Notes: generated from the sequence alone by a model not told the origin. DNA of 64,000 nucleotides from Cladosporium sp. IMV 00045 (GCA_001931905.2 MSJI02000184.1:36879-100878), one strand, 5' to 3'; positions 11,370-22,497 are shown, counted from the first letter of the stretch. Numbers and translations are program-made.

Positions 11370-11544
11370 CCGCTGAGGCACGCAGTGAAGTGACGCCGTT
11401 GGAGATGATCAAGATGACCAAGCGGCTGCAAGCAGCAAGCGCTCCAACTCCATTTCAACGGCCGATCACCGCCTACAGGCAGGGGGTGTGCAATATGTAA
11501 AACATCTGTTGCTGGCCGTCCTTCACGGCACTTCATCATATACC

Positions 11545-12132
11545 ATGGCAGCCATCACAATCCGCCCTCCTACGTTCTCTCAAGCCGCCGCTCCAGCCGA
11601 CTTCACTCTCCCGACCATCCCATGGCTCTCGGAGACCTGGCACGTCACCCACTCCAGCCTACCGATGTGGAAGTCGAAACGGAACGTGCAGATCAGATAC
11701 ACGCCTCTGCCACCCACTTCCAGTGATCTCCACGCCGATTCTACGGACCGTCTCGACGATCTCGTCACATACCAGTCATTATCGGGCACGAAAATAAGCA
11801 AAGTCGAGGGCGTAGACACCGCCAGTGGAAAAGGCACGGGGGAATGGGATTGGAGGGGTCGCGGCTGGCTCAAGATTGCCAGCAGCCATTGGGAGGTACT
11901 TGGTTGGGGCGAAGAAGATGGCACCGGCAATAAATGGGTCGTGACCTGCTTCGCGAAGACGCTGTTTACACCTGCAGGTGTGGATTTCTACTCTTTGAGT
12001 CAGGACGGTCTTAAGGCTGAGACTGTCGAGGTCATAAAGCAGAGGCTTGCAGAGGTGGGAGATGAACATATCAAGAAGATGGCTGGAGATCTGTTTGAGG
12101 TGACGATTGATGATGCTAGAGATGAGGCGTGA
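11545..12132 (+). CDS. Small beta-rich, calycin/lipocalin-like hypothetical protein (copy A)
   Basis: 195 aa, one exon. The start at MAAITIRPP is chosen because copy B starts there and upstream in-frame codons are not shared. The sequence alternates short beta-type segments rich in Trp and Tyr: WHVTHSSLPMWKSKRNVQI, LVTYQSLSG, GEWDWRGRGWLKIASSHWEV, KWVVTCFAKTLFTP. This looks like the calycin barrel found in small fungal lipocalin-like proteins, though that fold call is inference. No signal peptide is visible. The last ~40 residues are helical and charged. It lies divergent from the leucine-rich gene and tail to tail with the COX7-like gene. Confidence 0.7.
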   Translation: MAAITIRPPTFSQAAAPADFTLPTIPWLSETWHVTHSSLPMWKSKRNVQIRYTPLPPTSSDLHADSTDRLDDLVTYQSLSGTKISKVEGVDTASGKGTGEWDWRGRGWLKIASSHWEVLGWGEEDGTGNKWVVTCFAKTLFTPAGVDFYSLSQDGLKAETVEVIKQRLAEVGDEHIKKMAGDLFEVTIDDARDEA

Positions 12133-12607
12133 TCTGGTAGATTTTACAATTGATAGAATGAAGGGCAGATAGGCCTACTGAGAGAGCTCATTCGATATTG
12201 AATATTGTCGTGATCCTAATGGCCGCAGAGATCCCATCCGTACTACTTGATAGATTGCAATAGCACTCTGCCGCACAATCTATCACTCACTTCATATCTG
12301 GCGTTTCAGTAGCTTCAACCCGTCGGCATCTGACTGTGATATGCCGGGCTGATTAATGGGGAAAGTCACCAGCACATCTCTTTGCCAGCCCGTCTTGTTA
12401 CAACAGACATACGCAAATGACCTTGGAACGATGGGCATCAACTTGTGCAGACAAAAGAAATCTTGCGTCATATTGGAGTGCGCCCGTTGCTGCCAGGGTA
12501 TGGTGATACAGCTCGTTTTCGACCCTCTAGCATATATACACTTCGCTGACCTGCCATGTCTTCAATAGGTCCAGCCTTTCCGTCCTCTCATACCAATCGC
12601 GAGTCGC
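12133..12607. other. Convergent 3' region, copy A; no gene seen
   Basis: 3' UTRs of the beta-rich gene (+) and the COX7-like gene (-). It contains an AT-rich stretch with CATATATACAC near 12533-12543. Short open frames have no recognisable product. Confidence 0.4.
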
Positions 12608-13125
12608 TTAGTACCAGGTCTTGTGGCCAAGAACCATGCGGCACATCATGTAGAGGCAGGCTGAAAGCTGGTCAGTGGCCGGATCTTTGTAACAAGAGCT
12701 TGCTCGGCTCTCAGATGCTAATATTGAACATACCAGAAGAGGTAGCGATCATGGTGGCGTAGTAAGGGTAAAGCATGATCTTGGCACGGGGGCCCTGTAG
12801 ACAGCATGTCAGTATGCCTCCGACAACGAGTATCCCGGTGTTCTCCGCGCAGGTCGGATATCCTCCTCCAATGTTGTATCCAGCGCGTGTCCGCATCTTA
12901 ACCCACCTTCTGCCACTGCCTCAGACCGTCGTGGGTCTGGTGAAGTCTCTGCCATGCAGGGACATTGTTTGCGCGGTAAAGACCGGGGAAGTTGATGCTG
13001 CATGCCGTGTTAGCATGTATGATTCCCATCTTTCACGCTCGCGGGCGCGGCCATGAGCAGTACGCGACGTTTCGCGCGAGGCTGAGATTGACGTACCCGG
13101 CACGGCGGGCGATAGTGGAACGCAT
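12608..13125 (-). CDS. Cytochrome c oxidase subunit VIIa-like protein, four exons (copy A)
   Basis: Exons on the minus strand are 13097-13125, 12907-12997, 12734-12794 and 12608-12660, separated by introns of 99, 112 and 73 nt, all GT...AG. They join in frame to 77 aa. The N-terminus MRSTIARRAGINFPG is a basic mitochondrial presequence. Next come NNVPAWQRLHQTHDGLRQWQ, the block GPRAKIMLYPYY, one membrane helix, and the C-terminus MVLGHKTWY, typical of the fungal COX7/COX7a family: a single-span inner-membrane subunit of complex IV. Too short and too split to show as one open frame. Copy B has identical protein and exon structure with three synonymous changes. It shares a 304-nt promoter with the large mitochondrial helical protein. 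Confidence 0.8.
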
Positions 13126-13429
13126 TTTGGTGGGATTGGAGGGTTTCGAGGGTGTTGTTCGGACGCAATGGCTGGTATACAATGGGTTGGTGAGGTTCAG
13201 GGCGTCGAGCCTTGGAGAGTGAGAGAGCTTCGGCAAGCTCCGCATCGGGGAAAACGCACGGATCATGACGACGTTCAGAGCCCTCCGATGCTCCTCCTAC
13301 CATACAAAAGTTCGCGGGAGGTGTACATGGAGACGATGCTCTTGAGAATGAGAGACTGCACTTGACGGCGCCAAACTGGACTTATGCAATGGCACCTGAC
13401 CGAGGAATAGTGCTGAGCAGCGCTGTAAA
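13126..13429. promoter_or_regulatory. Divergent promoter between COX7-like and mitochondrial helical-repeat genes (copy A)
   Basis: 304 nt separate the start codons of two genes whose products both look mitochondrial. Strongly conserved with copy B. No specific factor site is identified. Confidence 0.4.
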
Positions 13430-16114
13430 ATGGGTGCGCGATTCGACAAATGGCTCGCTCGGCCATCAACAATTCACTTCTTGCGCCAGCTCATAGGGCC
13501 TGAGCATGCATTAGCACCGAAGAGACGATCTTTCCTGGCATCGCACGCCACATGCACGAGGCCTTACACGACCGACCGCACACCACCGAGACGATCCGAA
13601 AATGACCAATCCGAGAAAAGGGTGTATGATCCGCAAGCCGGGGCAGACCTGGAGACTTTCCAAGAGCAGAGACAGCGCGTTGCGAAGGAGTTGAAATTGT
13701 ACATACCAGAGGGATATCAAGATCCACGCATGTCGCCACAAGAACAAGGACTGGAGCTGTCGGGCTACTCCAATTTACTTTATGCGGAAACCCGCGTTCG
13801 CGATGTCTCGTCGACTCGATGGCTATTGATCGACCTCCCGGAGAATCACAACAATCTTGAAGCGTGGCGAAGCATTCTGCAATACAGAGAGCGCATGGAT
13901 GGATTCAACGGTGTTCTTGACGTTTGGAAAGGGATGCGCAATCGAGGCATTGATCTACCCGTCACTGGCGACCACGCGGCCACGTTTTGGACCATCTTTT
14001 TGCATGCTGCTATCGTTCCATACCCAGATGAGAATCACGAAGCTCTCCTGGAAGCGATCTATACACATGCGAAAAAGCTCAAAGACTTGGGGCGAGGACA
14101 ATACCGACTCTTCCACAAGATACTCGTTGGACGCTTTCTTCGTGCACCAAGCGCACCGAGACAGAATGGACCAGAGTATGCGTGGCATGAGCGAGCACGC
14201 AAAGATGGGCTTTGTCCGCTGCGGTCATTGGCTGAAGTCGTGGAAGATGTTTTGAAAAGCAAAAGACCATACCTTGCCTTTAGGCGGTTCAAGCAAATGT
14301 ACATTGACGATAGAGAGCGCAACTTGTACGATTCATGTATGCACATGGTTCTCTTGCATGCAGCCGGTGATGGGAAAATTATTGTTGCCTGGCACAACTT
14401 TTTTGTCTCAAACGACGACAAGCCGGGCCCTGAATTATCCGCCAGCCAATCCATTCAATATCTCACTGGTATGACTGCCATGGAAGATGGCGCCTCACCA
14501 CCAGAACGTATCAAGGAAAGCGACCTGCCCCAGATATTCACTACGGATCGAGAGAACGCAGCGCGGTCCCTATTTCCGTCGCTTTCAAGGGCGTCTATGA
14601 GCAGCTTGGTCGGCGACGTACACGGGATCAAACCCAAAGCAATCAGCGATAAGTTCTGCGCACGTATGTTTGCCACACAGACTTTTTCCCTTGAAACCAT
14701 CATTCGGGGTATTGCTTTACTCGGCACAGAAGCATTGGGACCTGTTGCTATACGCGAGATGGCTATCCGAGCGGGCACGCCTGAAGAGTTCAAGATCAGG
14801 CTTTCCGAAATCAAAGATGCTGGCATGCAACTTGTGCCTTCGATTTACACCAGACTTCTTGAAAGGGTTGCAACCACCTCACAACATGATTTGTTCCAGG
14901 CCATGTTAGAGAGCGATCAACACCCTGAAAGCTACGACGATCAGCACATACAAGAAAGCCTTCTTGCCGACTTCTTGAGAACAGAGAATTGGCCTCAGGC
15001 TTATTTGACTCTCTTGGGTTTGTCTCAAGCGGACAAATCGATGTCCAGCCCTGCCTGGAATCGTCTTTTACAACATCACGTTAGAGCACGAGACTATGCC
15101 GAAATCGTTCGCATTTTCGACCATATTCGTGCAGAGCAACTGTTTTTGTCCCGCCGAAGTCTCAATTTCATGCGAAAGTACCTGTTAGCAACCCGCACGC
15201 CGGCCAAGAGGCCGATCGTATCGGACAAGACCCCTGACGGAAACTTCAAGTCTCTTGATTATGTTGTGAACGCGCACATTTATGCAGCAGCGCGGGGAGG
15301 AGATGTCGAGCACTATCGGTGGATCGAATTTCTCAAACGGTACGGCATGTTCGGTAAGATGAAAAAGATCAAAAATCTAACCGCGTGGCTTGCGAGCATC
15401 TGTCCATCAAGGGAACCAGAGTATGCTTTGATGAACGGCATGGTCAAACGGAGAAGCCACAAGATGCCTACCTTGGCATTCATCTTCAATCCCGTCATGC
15501 TGAGGGCGATTGTCATATGGGGATTCCATGATGCCGGCGCTCGAGACGCACTTCGACCTTCACCTCGACAATTGGATGCGGATCCCGGGGAGATTGATGC
15601 AATGTCACTATACGAAGACAAACACATTGAGCTGTGGGCGCAAGGACTCTCGATACTTTTGCAGCTCAAGCGCCTTGGTGTGCGAGTTGAAACGAGCAAT
15701 GTCCGGCGCGCAATGGAAGAAGTATTGTGGATTTGGTTTGGCCCTGGAAGGTCAGAACGCGATGCCAACCTGCAAGCCGTCCGGCGCAATCACTTGTCAC
15801 TCGCGCACTATGTGATCCACGCGAACGAGGTCTGGGATGAGCCTCTGTTTGACCTCGCCCCAGAAATTCTCGAGAATGAGGTGCAACTGATTCGCGCCGT
15901 CTTCGGAAACGAGCGTCGCGCAGATCAACGGACTGGAGCATGGGTTGATGTTGACCTTTGGTCTGCTGCCAAAGCAGATGGCATATGGCACGCAGTCGAT
16001 CCTCCCATGACGACGCGGAAAAAAGGCGACGAGCATATCCCAGACGAGTTCAAATTCTACGATAACTTGCCCCGAAGACAAAGGAGGAGGAGGAAACTGC
16101 GTGTGGACTATTGA
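13430..16114 (+). CDS. Large mitochondrial helical-repeat (PPR-like) protein (copy A)
   Basis: 894 aa, one exon. The first ~50 residues are rich in Arg, Ser and Thr and poor in acids (FDKWLARPSTIHFLRQL, then RPYTTDRTPPRR), a good matrix-targeting presequence. The rest is all-helical with PPR-like pairs, such as MDGFNGVLDVWKGMRNRGID, KIRLSEIKDAGMQLVPSIYTR and ARDYAEIVRIFDHIRAEQL. It ends in a very basic tail, PRRQRRRRKLRVDY. Fungal proteins of this size and layout act in mitochondrial RNA processing or translation; the target is unknown. Copy B is intact with one extra residue (a 3-nt indel near 15410). Only 42 nt separate its stop from that of the convergent flavoprotein. Confidence 0.7.
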   Translation: MGARFDKWLARPSTIHFLRQLIGPEHALAPKRRSFLASHATCTRPYTTDRTPPRRSENDQSEKRVYDPQAGADLETFQEQRQRVAKELKLYIPEGYQDPRMSPQEQGLELSGYSNLLYAETRVRDVSSTRWLLIDLPENHNNLEAWRSILQYRERMDGFNGVLDVWKGMRNRGIDLPVTGDHAATFWTIFLHAAIVPYPDENHEALLEAIYTHAKKLKDLGRGQYRLFHKILVGRFLRAPSAPRQNGPEYAWHERARKDGLCPLRSLAEVVEDVLKSKRPYLAFRRFKQMYIDDRERNLYDSCMHMVLLHAAGDGKIIVAWHNFFVSNDDKPGPELSASQSIQYLTGMTAMEDGASPPERIKESDLPQIFTTDRENAARSLFPSLSRASMSSLVGDVHGIKPKAISDKFCARMFATQTFSLETIIRGIALLGTEALGPVAIREMAIRAGTPEEFKIRLSEIKDAGMQLVPSIYTRLLERVATTSQHDLFQAMLESDQHPESYDDQHIQESLLADFLRTENWPQAYLTLLGLSQADKSMSSPAWNRLLQHHVRARDYAEIVRIFDHIRAEQLFLSRRSLNFMRKYLLATRTPAKRPIVSDKTPDGNFKSLDYVVNAHIYAAARGGDVEHYRWIEFLKRYGMFGKMKKIKNLTAWLASICPSREPEYALMNGMVKRRSHKMPTLAFIFNPVMLRAIVIWGFHDAGARDALRPSPRQLDADPGEIDAMSLYEDKHIELWAQGLSILLQLKRLGVRVETSNVRRAMEEVLWIWFGPGRSERDANLQAVRRNHLSLAHYVIHANEVWDEPLFDLAPEILENEVQLIRAVFGNERRADQRTGAWVDVDLWSAAKADGIWHAVDPPMTTRKKGDEHIPDEFKFYDNLPRRQRRRRKLRVDY

Positions 16115-16156
16115 TCCATCTGAAAAGAGTTAACATTCCTTCTGCGAACCAAGTCT

Positions 16157-17008
16157 TTACGCTTCCACAGCATCAACCGCCCGCTGCTCCGCCATGGAAT
16201 TGGCATCCGCAACCCAGTCTGCCAGATACTCGGGAAGATTCTTGACCTTATTGTTCGCATCCTCGATCGGCTCGCCCAGCGTCTGATACGCAGGGACGAC
16301 CCCAATCCAAGTCTTGCCCGACAACTCTGCATCTTGGAGATCAGACTTCTCATCCCCCGGCCCGCCAGTCCGCACCTTAGCAGACGCGGTCTCAATCCTG
16401 ATCTTCAGAATACCAGTCGCGGTGATTTCAGACTTCGAAGGAGGGTTCCGACTATTCTCCCAGCGATGCGGCATGGTGTCGTTCGTAATCAAGCGCATCG
16501 CCCACAAGACTTCCTCCGGATCTTCCACGACACTGCCGTAGCCAAAGACCACCGCGCAGCGATAGTTGCAGTCGTTGTGGAACGGCGCCAGGCTGAGCAC
16601 GTAGCCGTCGAGAATCGTGGCCGCCACGCACAGCGGCGCCTCCCCGCCCGACGTTATTTTGAACAGGCGTGCGACGTTGGAGCCGTGCACGTAGATGTGC
16701 GGTTCCTCGTCGCGCTCCCACGTGTCGATTGCGCCGAGCATGGGCAGGATGGTTGGGAATTGTGGACCATCCGTGGAGGGCGCGTTGAAGGATACGTGCA
16801 GGATTGGGCATTGGGATATGATGCTTTGGATTTGTTTGTGGTCGTAGTTGGCTTGTTCATAGGTTTTCGTTAGCGTTTGGAGGAGCTCGTGAATGAATGA
16901 CGGGGAAAGTATATATTTGTATATGTTTCTGTATTATTCTCATGTAAACATACCACGTTGATTATATCTGTTGACTTTGTTGAGCCCGTCGGCGGGGTAT
17001 TGGGACAT
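16157..17008 (-). CDS. PNPOx-like FMN-binding flavoprotein (copy A)
   Basis: Exon 1 is 16954-17008 and exon 2 is 16157-16851, with a 101-nt GTATGT...AAG intron; 249 aa. The splice joins NKVNRYNQR to ANYDHKQIQSIIS, giving the motif that starts the 'pyridoxamine 5'-phosphate oxidase-like' family (PF12900 type), followed by PILHVSFN, HIYVHGSNVARLFK and the split-barrel strands LCVAATILDGYVLSLAPFH and NYRCAVVFGYGSVVED. Such proteins bind FMN in a split barrel; the substrate in fungi is unknown. Late residues TWIGVVPAYQTLGEPIED match the family C-terminus. The upstream start inside exon 2 used by a plain open frame would miss the first 18 residues. Confidence 0.8.
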
Positions 17009-17611
17009 CGTGGCGGGTCGAAAGTCTTGCTCGCTATCTCTTTTCTATCAAAGTACACATGTAGAGAAGTCATTCGATTGTTTTATAGTCCGACAATTGC
17101 CACAGCTTCTCATCGATTATATAGCTCACAGATTACACTACACCTTTAGGGCGTGCCAATATCTCAAATGATCAAGTGATCCCAAAACATGCAATCACAT
17201 CCGCCCTCTCAATCTCATTCGACAACAGCGAAAACCTGATAATGCTCTCGCATGACGTCGCATGCAACTACTACATGCAGCTATGATTGTCCATCGTGCC
17301 TGCAGGCTGACCATTCGCTACGACGTCGGTGGGCTGGATAGCTACCTCACTTACCCCGCAGAGATTGTTTGTAGTGATGGGGGATTCATTAGGGTTATGG
17401 GAAGGTTTTGGGGAGGGGTTGGGGGATATCGACATTGTTCTTCGCGGGCTTCTCACAGCGGTTCCTAATGTCGTGGCCGTTGATTGAAAGAGCAGGAACA
17501 TGCGATGGTGGATAATGACTTTGCCATTCATACATATAACATCGTTCAGTTCACTCGAGATTCGTTATGTACGAACGATCATCTCAATCCGCATCCTACG
17601 CCCATTCCTCC
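17009..17611. other. Intergenic, copy A, 0.6 kb; nothing recognised
   Basis: Promoter of the flavoprotein and 3' UTR of the phosphatase, both minus strand. A G-rich stretch near 17398-17425 is shared with copy B. Confidence 0.4.
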
Positions 17612-19967
17612 TCAGGAAGAAGTATCATTATACCCGATCCCCAAGCCGACGGGACAATTCGGCACATCCGCCTGCCAACTATCCGCAGTCTGCGCGTAAA
17701 GCGGCGAATACGAATTCGTAGTGAAATCCGGCGGCATGTAGAACTGCACGTCAGCATCAGAGAACGAGCCGCCCAGATCGCCGAGGACTTCGAGCACGTC
17801 TTCTTGGATGAAGTCGATGAAGACGAGGTCAACTGTTTCTGGAGATGAACCATCAACTGGGAACGTGCCGTTGGCGGCGAAGTATTGCGGGTTCTCGAAG
17901 GATGGTATCGCGCTGTGCACGGTGTCGTCGCCGTCGTTGCCGAAGTCGTCTTCGGTCAGGTAGCCCGGGGTGACACCTGTGTTTTGGCGGCGAACAACGC
18001 GGCCGAGGGATCGCTTTTGCTTTTGATGGTCTTGAAATAGTCCGGGATCTGTGCAAGCATCGCCGCTTGTGGAAAGAGAAGGGTTGTAGAAACCAAAGTC
18101 TTGAGTCGACAATGATCGTTTTGCGAAGAAGCTGCCGTTGTTCAGTATGCTCAGGACATTTCCTGCCAGTTCGTAAGGAACATCGCGAAGGTATTGGAAA
18201 GCGTTGTCGAACGGCGAGACGATGAAGCTGTCATCGTAGGTGAAAGGGCCCTTTGGTAGATCGAATCGAACGCTTCCGGTGTTCAAGATGAGGACTCGGG
18301 CATTGCCCTTTCTGGTTTCATTGACCACAACAGTGGTGAGTGCCTGCTGAAGCAGAGAATAGATACTGCCATTCGAAAGAAACTCAACACAAGAGACACA
18401 CCATGTCTGGGGAGCGCAGCCGTAGAGGTTTGTCAGGTTGAGCTCCTGGCGAACGTCGTAGATATCGTCAGTGATGTTGCGACCCTTCGGCGTGTCAAAC
18501 GATTTGGTCTGGCTTCCTGCGGCGTGGTATTCAAATGTGAGTCGGTTCCAGTCCAAGTAGCGTCGAGAGTAAACTGTGTTTGATGAGTTTGCGTAGTCTG
18601 ATGAAGCATTCGAGCCATCAGTTGTCGAATTGATCGCCCTGCGACATGGGTTCGCTACATCGACTGGATTGACGGCCCCCGTGTAGGCATCACTTTGTAC
18701 GCCGCTCATGGAGAGCCAGCCAAGTGTCTCGCAGTAACGACCCGAGCCTAAAGCTGTCGATTTGTCATCATAGATTGCAAAATCTCTGATGTGATTGTGC
18801 CCACCAAATATCTGGATTGGTGTTTCTGGCTTGACCGCACGAATAGCACTATGGACTGTAGCGAAGGTCGAAGTTTCGACTGTTGGCCTGGCTGGGTTGT
18901 GACCTATCAACAAGTAGAGGTCGACAGGCTTGTCAGAGCGCAGGGCATCTTGGAACCATGTTTGGTTCACCATCTCAGAGGCTGGGATGACTTTGCTGGC
19001 GTTGCTGTTGCCTGTGAAGTTAAATAAAACGCCAAAAGCCATGATTCGGAGGCCGTGATCAGTCGTGAAGTAGCGATGAGTGACTCCAAGATACTCGAAC
19101 TCGGAAGTAGCAGGGTTCAATACCTGGACGTTGGAGGAGACGTATCGGTCTCCGTATCTTTTGCTGAAATTGTAGAAATGCTCATATGTGATTTCTGCTT
19201 CGTACAGCTCGTGGTTTCCTGGTGTGAGCACGTCGTACTCAATTTCCTGTAACGAAGGGTGTCAGTGACAACTCCCAGCCTTGTAATGAGTACTCATTCA
19301 TAGTAATAGAGTTATTCTGCTGTTGCGACTGTGGATATTTTATTGCTTCACCACCGAGTTGAACCACTCATCAATTGTAATGCTCCAGTCATGCAATCGC
19401 TTACCTCAAACAATCTGTTGGACTCCAAGCCATTGGGATCAGTAGCATCGCTCAACCCTGCACCGTCGTGGAGATCCTGTCATGTCATTGTCAGTAACAT
19501 CAACACGAGATCAACTGGGACCGCTTACGCCAGAGTCTACGAGTAACAAATCAACATCGTACTCTTTAGCCTTTGCACGCATACGCTTCACAAACGACGC
19601 ATAATCTCCCCAATCTGCACCGTAGTTCTGCTCTTTGAGGTGACCCTCCTGATGAAGAGCTTCGTCAGCGAAAGATACTGACGGCTTCTAACTTGAAGAA
19701 TCTTACCAGCCAGCCTACTGAATGTTAGCCTTGCTTCAGCCGGAGTTGCACTTCAAACGTACCATGAGTGTCTGTCGTATGCAAGAAATTGAGCTGTCCC
19801 CATTCCAATGGAGCGCGTGGTTGCGAGCTCGCATTGAGAGACTCCGGTTGCATTCGACGGACATTCCTGGTGAGGATGACATCTCGCTCGGGATGCTCGC
19901 AGCTCTCGCACGCCTGAACAGTCGTGCTCAGGCTGCTGATAGCGAGGGCTAGAGAGGACCAATGCAT
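17612..19967 (-). CDS. Secreted calcineurin-like metallophosphatase / 5'-nucleotidase-type protein (copy A)
   Basis: Five exons: 19763-19967, 19707-19714 (8 nt), 19529-19648, 19405-19476 and 17612-19246; introns 48, 58, 52 and 158 nt; 679 aa. Residues 1-19 form a signal peptide. All metal-binding motifs are present in order: TTDTHGWL, VDSGDLHDG, PGNHELY, IGHNPAR and GGHNHIRD, so a two-metal phosphoesterase is expected. Many NxS/T sites fit a secreted or vacuolar protein. The second half (from CAPQTWCVSCVEFLSNGSIY) is the 5'-nucleotidase C-terminal-like domain. The nearest known yeast relative by layout is the Smn1/YHR202W class; substrate unknown. The 8-nt exon supplies the GWL of the first motif and is kept in copy B. 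Confidence 0.85.
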
Positions 19968-20633
19968 TTTGGACTTCTGCAGTCGCCTAGTACGTTAAGA
20001 ACCTGTGGGTTTGGATCAAGCGACAAGTGAACAGATCAACTCTCCAGGATGGTTTCCGGAAGGCAATGGTTTCTTTTCTAGCAGAGTTGGGTCTGACGTG
20101 AGCAGCTTCTGGAGGTTCGGTAAGTGGTCAATGGAGGGTCTTGAATCATGGGCTTGACGGTACGACACAGATGAGAGCATGCCGAGACGGGGACTCCTCA
20201 TATCTGTGTATACTTGTGCTTGAAAGAGAGTCCATCGAGTCGGAGTCACCGCCCTACGGTTCACGGCAGAGACGCTGTGGAGCAAGTGATCGTCCGTCTG
20301 TGCTGCGGGCTTGATGAGCTTGTCAAGCCGGATCGCCGGCTTGTTTCCTTGCAGCTTGCTTATCGTACGGCCAACGACCTTCCTAGGAGAGTATCGCTCA
20401 TATTGCTATCTCAGCTCATCTTGGCCACACTTCTGGGCTTATTGATTAGCCGATGATGGTCTACGTTGAATAAGTGCGTCGCTCAATGTTGTCAGAGGGT
20501 ATCTTCAAAGGTTCATTCGAAGCATTTAAAGCTTCAACAGCCAACTATTAGACATTACATGATGTACTGATCCCAACAGCAAACGCATTCACATTCCCAA
20601 TTGCTTGTTTCATGGATCTCCTAAAGACAGGAC
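19968..20633. other. Intergenic, copy A, 0.67 kb; nothing recognised
   Basis: Promoter of the phosphatase and 3' UTR of the NmrA-type gene, both minus strand. Divergence from copy B is higher here than in the coding parts, with several small indels. Confidence 0.4.
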
Positions 20634-21581
20634 CTATTCCCCAAGAGCCATCCGAATAGCACCCTTAGTGCACTCATCCAAACTCTCCCTCGGCAAGCCA
20701 AGCGCAACATTCGCGACCTTAGCCTCATGCTCCATCGGATCATTCGGGAAGAACGCCCGCGAATACATTGCAATCGTGAAGCCTTCGAAATCGCCTTTCT
20801 GAAGCATCTGTATCCCACGACCGAAGCGAGCCTTAGCATCTTCATGAGTGATGGTCCAGTCACTCTTCTTGTCACCGGTAACTCGCATGATAGAGTCTAG
20901 CATGTCTCGCTGCGAGACGGCGAAAGATGACACCAGGACTTGGCTATTCGCATATTTCGAGATCGAGGCTCCAGAAGTTGAATTCAGCGGTAGAGCAAGC
21001 ACGCGAGCAAGACCCAGCGCCGTCTGCGGCCATGTAGTGACAGTGATCTTCGTAATCCCATCGTTGAAAACCGTCGAAGTACGCTTCTCAAAATCGAATC
21101 CAAATCTCGCCTCAGTGCCAGAAAGACTGAACTCGTACCAGAAACCGCAGCCGATGCTGATCCATTTCAGGCCTTTGGACTCAATGTACTCGCAGATTTT
21201 GATCTGACCTTCCGCGAGCATCATGTCTTTCCCAATCTGCACTTGAGCACGGTCGGTGCCCCATTCGTTGGGTACGATGTATTTAACGCCAGCGGCCGCG
21301 GCGGCGTCGATGAGTTTGAGCGAGCTGGAGGCTGGTGCCATGGCGCCCATGGTGATGATTAGGACGTCTTGACCGACCATTGCGGTGGCGAGTCGGTCGG
21401 GCTGGTCGTAGTCGGCTTTTCTGATGTCGTGTACGCCAGATGGCATGGATGAGGAGCTGTCTGGGCGGGTTAAGGCGGTAACTTTGTGTTTGCCTTCGGC
21501 GAGCAGCTGTTGTACGATGTGTCCGCCCACTTGACCTCCGGCGCCAACGATGATGACGTTTTTGAGGTATGGGCCAGACAT
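20634..21581 (-). CDS. NmrA/isoflavone-reductase-type NAD(P)-binding oxidoreductase (copy A, intact)
   Basis: 315 aa, one exon. The Rossmann motif VIIVGAGGQVGGHIVQQLL is at ~9-27, followed by TALTRPDSSS, the IITMGAMAP strand end and KYIVPNEWGTD, all typical of the NmrA-like/isoflavone-reductase-like branch of short-chain dehydrogenases. Members either reduce small aromatic or quinone-like molecules or sense NAD(P); this one lacks features that decide. The middle part WISIGCGFWYEFSLSG marks the substrate side. Copy B is broken by a stop at the Trp of this stretch and by a frameshift near its end, so copy A is the only intact version in the window. Confidence 0.85.
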   Translation of the reverse strand: MSGPYLKNVIIVGAGGQVGGHIVQQLLAEGKHKVTALTRPDSSSSMPSGVHDIRKADYDQPDRLATAMVGQDVLIITMGAMAPASSSLKLIDAAAAAGVKYIVPNEWGTDRAQVQIGKDMMLAEGQIKICEYIESKGLKWISIGCGFWYEFSLSGTEARFGFDFEKRTSTVFNDGITKITVTTWPQTALGLARVLALPLNSTSGASISKYANSQVLVSSFAVSQRDMLDSIMRVTGDKKSDWTITHEDAKARFGRGIQMLQKGDFEGFTIAMYSRAFFPNDPMEHEAKVANVALGLPRESLDECTKGAIRMALGE

Positions 21582-22497
21582 TGTGGTAGTGCTTGTCCTC
21601 GAACTATGAAGTGTGGTAAAGAAGACTGAAGGGCAAATGCCGCTTCGTAGTGGGTTTGATGAATGAGAATTTCAATGCGTCTTGCTTGTGAAGTTGAGTA
21701 GATTCGCCGTCTCAGGCCTTTCGCAAGCATACTTATACCTTTCTTTGGTCGTGCTTCCTCCTGCACGATGCGGAGAAGCTCAGATCTAAATCCGTTCGAG
21801 CATTTGGATATTCCATCCGCCAAAAAGATCTTTGGAACCTGGCCGGTAATTGAAGGTAAACTCCGAGAGCTGAACTCCGTCTCTTGCATAAGAGCTTAGT
21901 GGCGCCGAGTAGCCTCAAACCCAACGCTTGTAGAAATCAAATGGTAGCCATGATCAGGCCTACACTGAGCCACATGAAACATATTCGCAGTGCCTATCGG
22001 CCAACGCAGCACTCATTGCTGGATTTGGCGGTGAGAAAAAGCTCAACCAGCGAATGCTCGGAAACCCCTTGTTATCTTGGTTTTACGGTCGAAAGGCGAG
22101 AAAGCTTTCTAATGGATCCAGATCAAGCTTCGAAGGCGTCAATGTGCCACGGGGCGCTTGGTACGCGGGAACTTGTTTGCTGCTCGACCGTGAGGATAGC
22201 TATGACACGAGCCATCAGAAGACCCTCGTCCTGTTTGGAGGCGCAGAAGATTGCCGGAAAGGGAATATGAGGATGTCGTCTGGGCTTGAAAGAAGCGCAT
22301 TCTGGCAATGCCATCAATAAAATCAGGCCTAGTCGTGTAGCACTTCAAGCGTGAGAGACAGAAAATATCGCATGAGTTTCTTGCGGCCATGAGGGTGGTA
22401 GATATGAAGCAAGAGACATGGGAAGAATGTTTCTGAAAAAATTGCCCAGGCGTAAGTCCATATCATGCAGAAGTGGGACCATATGTGTTCTGCATCG
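21582..22497. other. Intergenic, copy A, 0.9 kb; no intact gene
   Basis: Promoter of the NmrA gene followed by sequence with short open frames that are not kept in copy B. No recognisable product. Confidence 0.4.
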
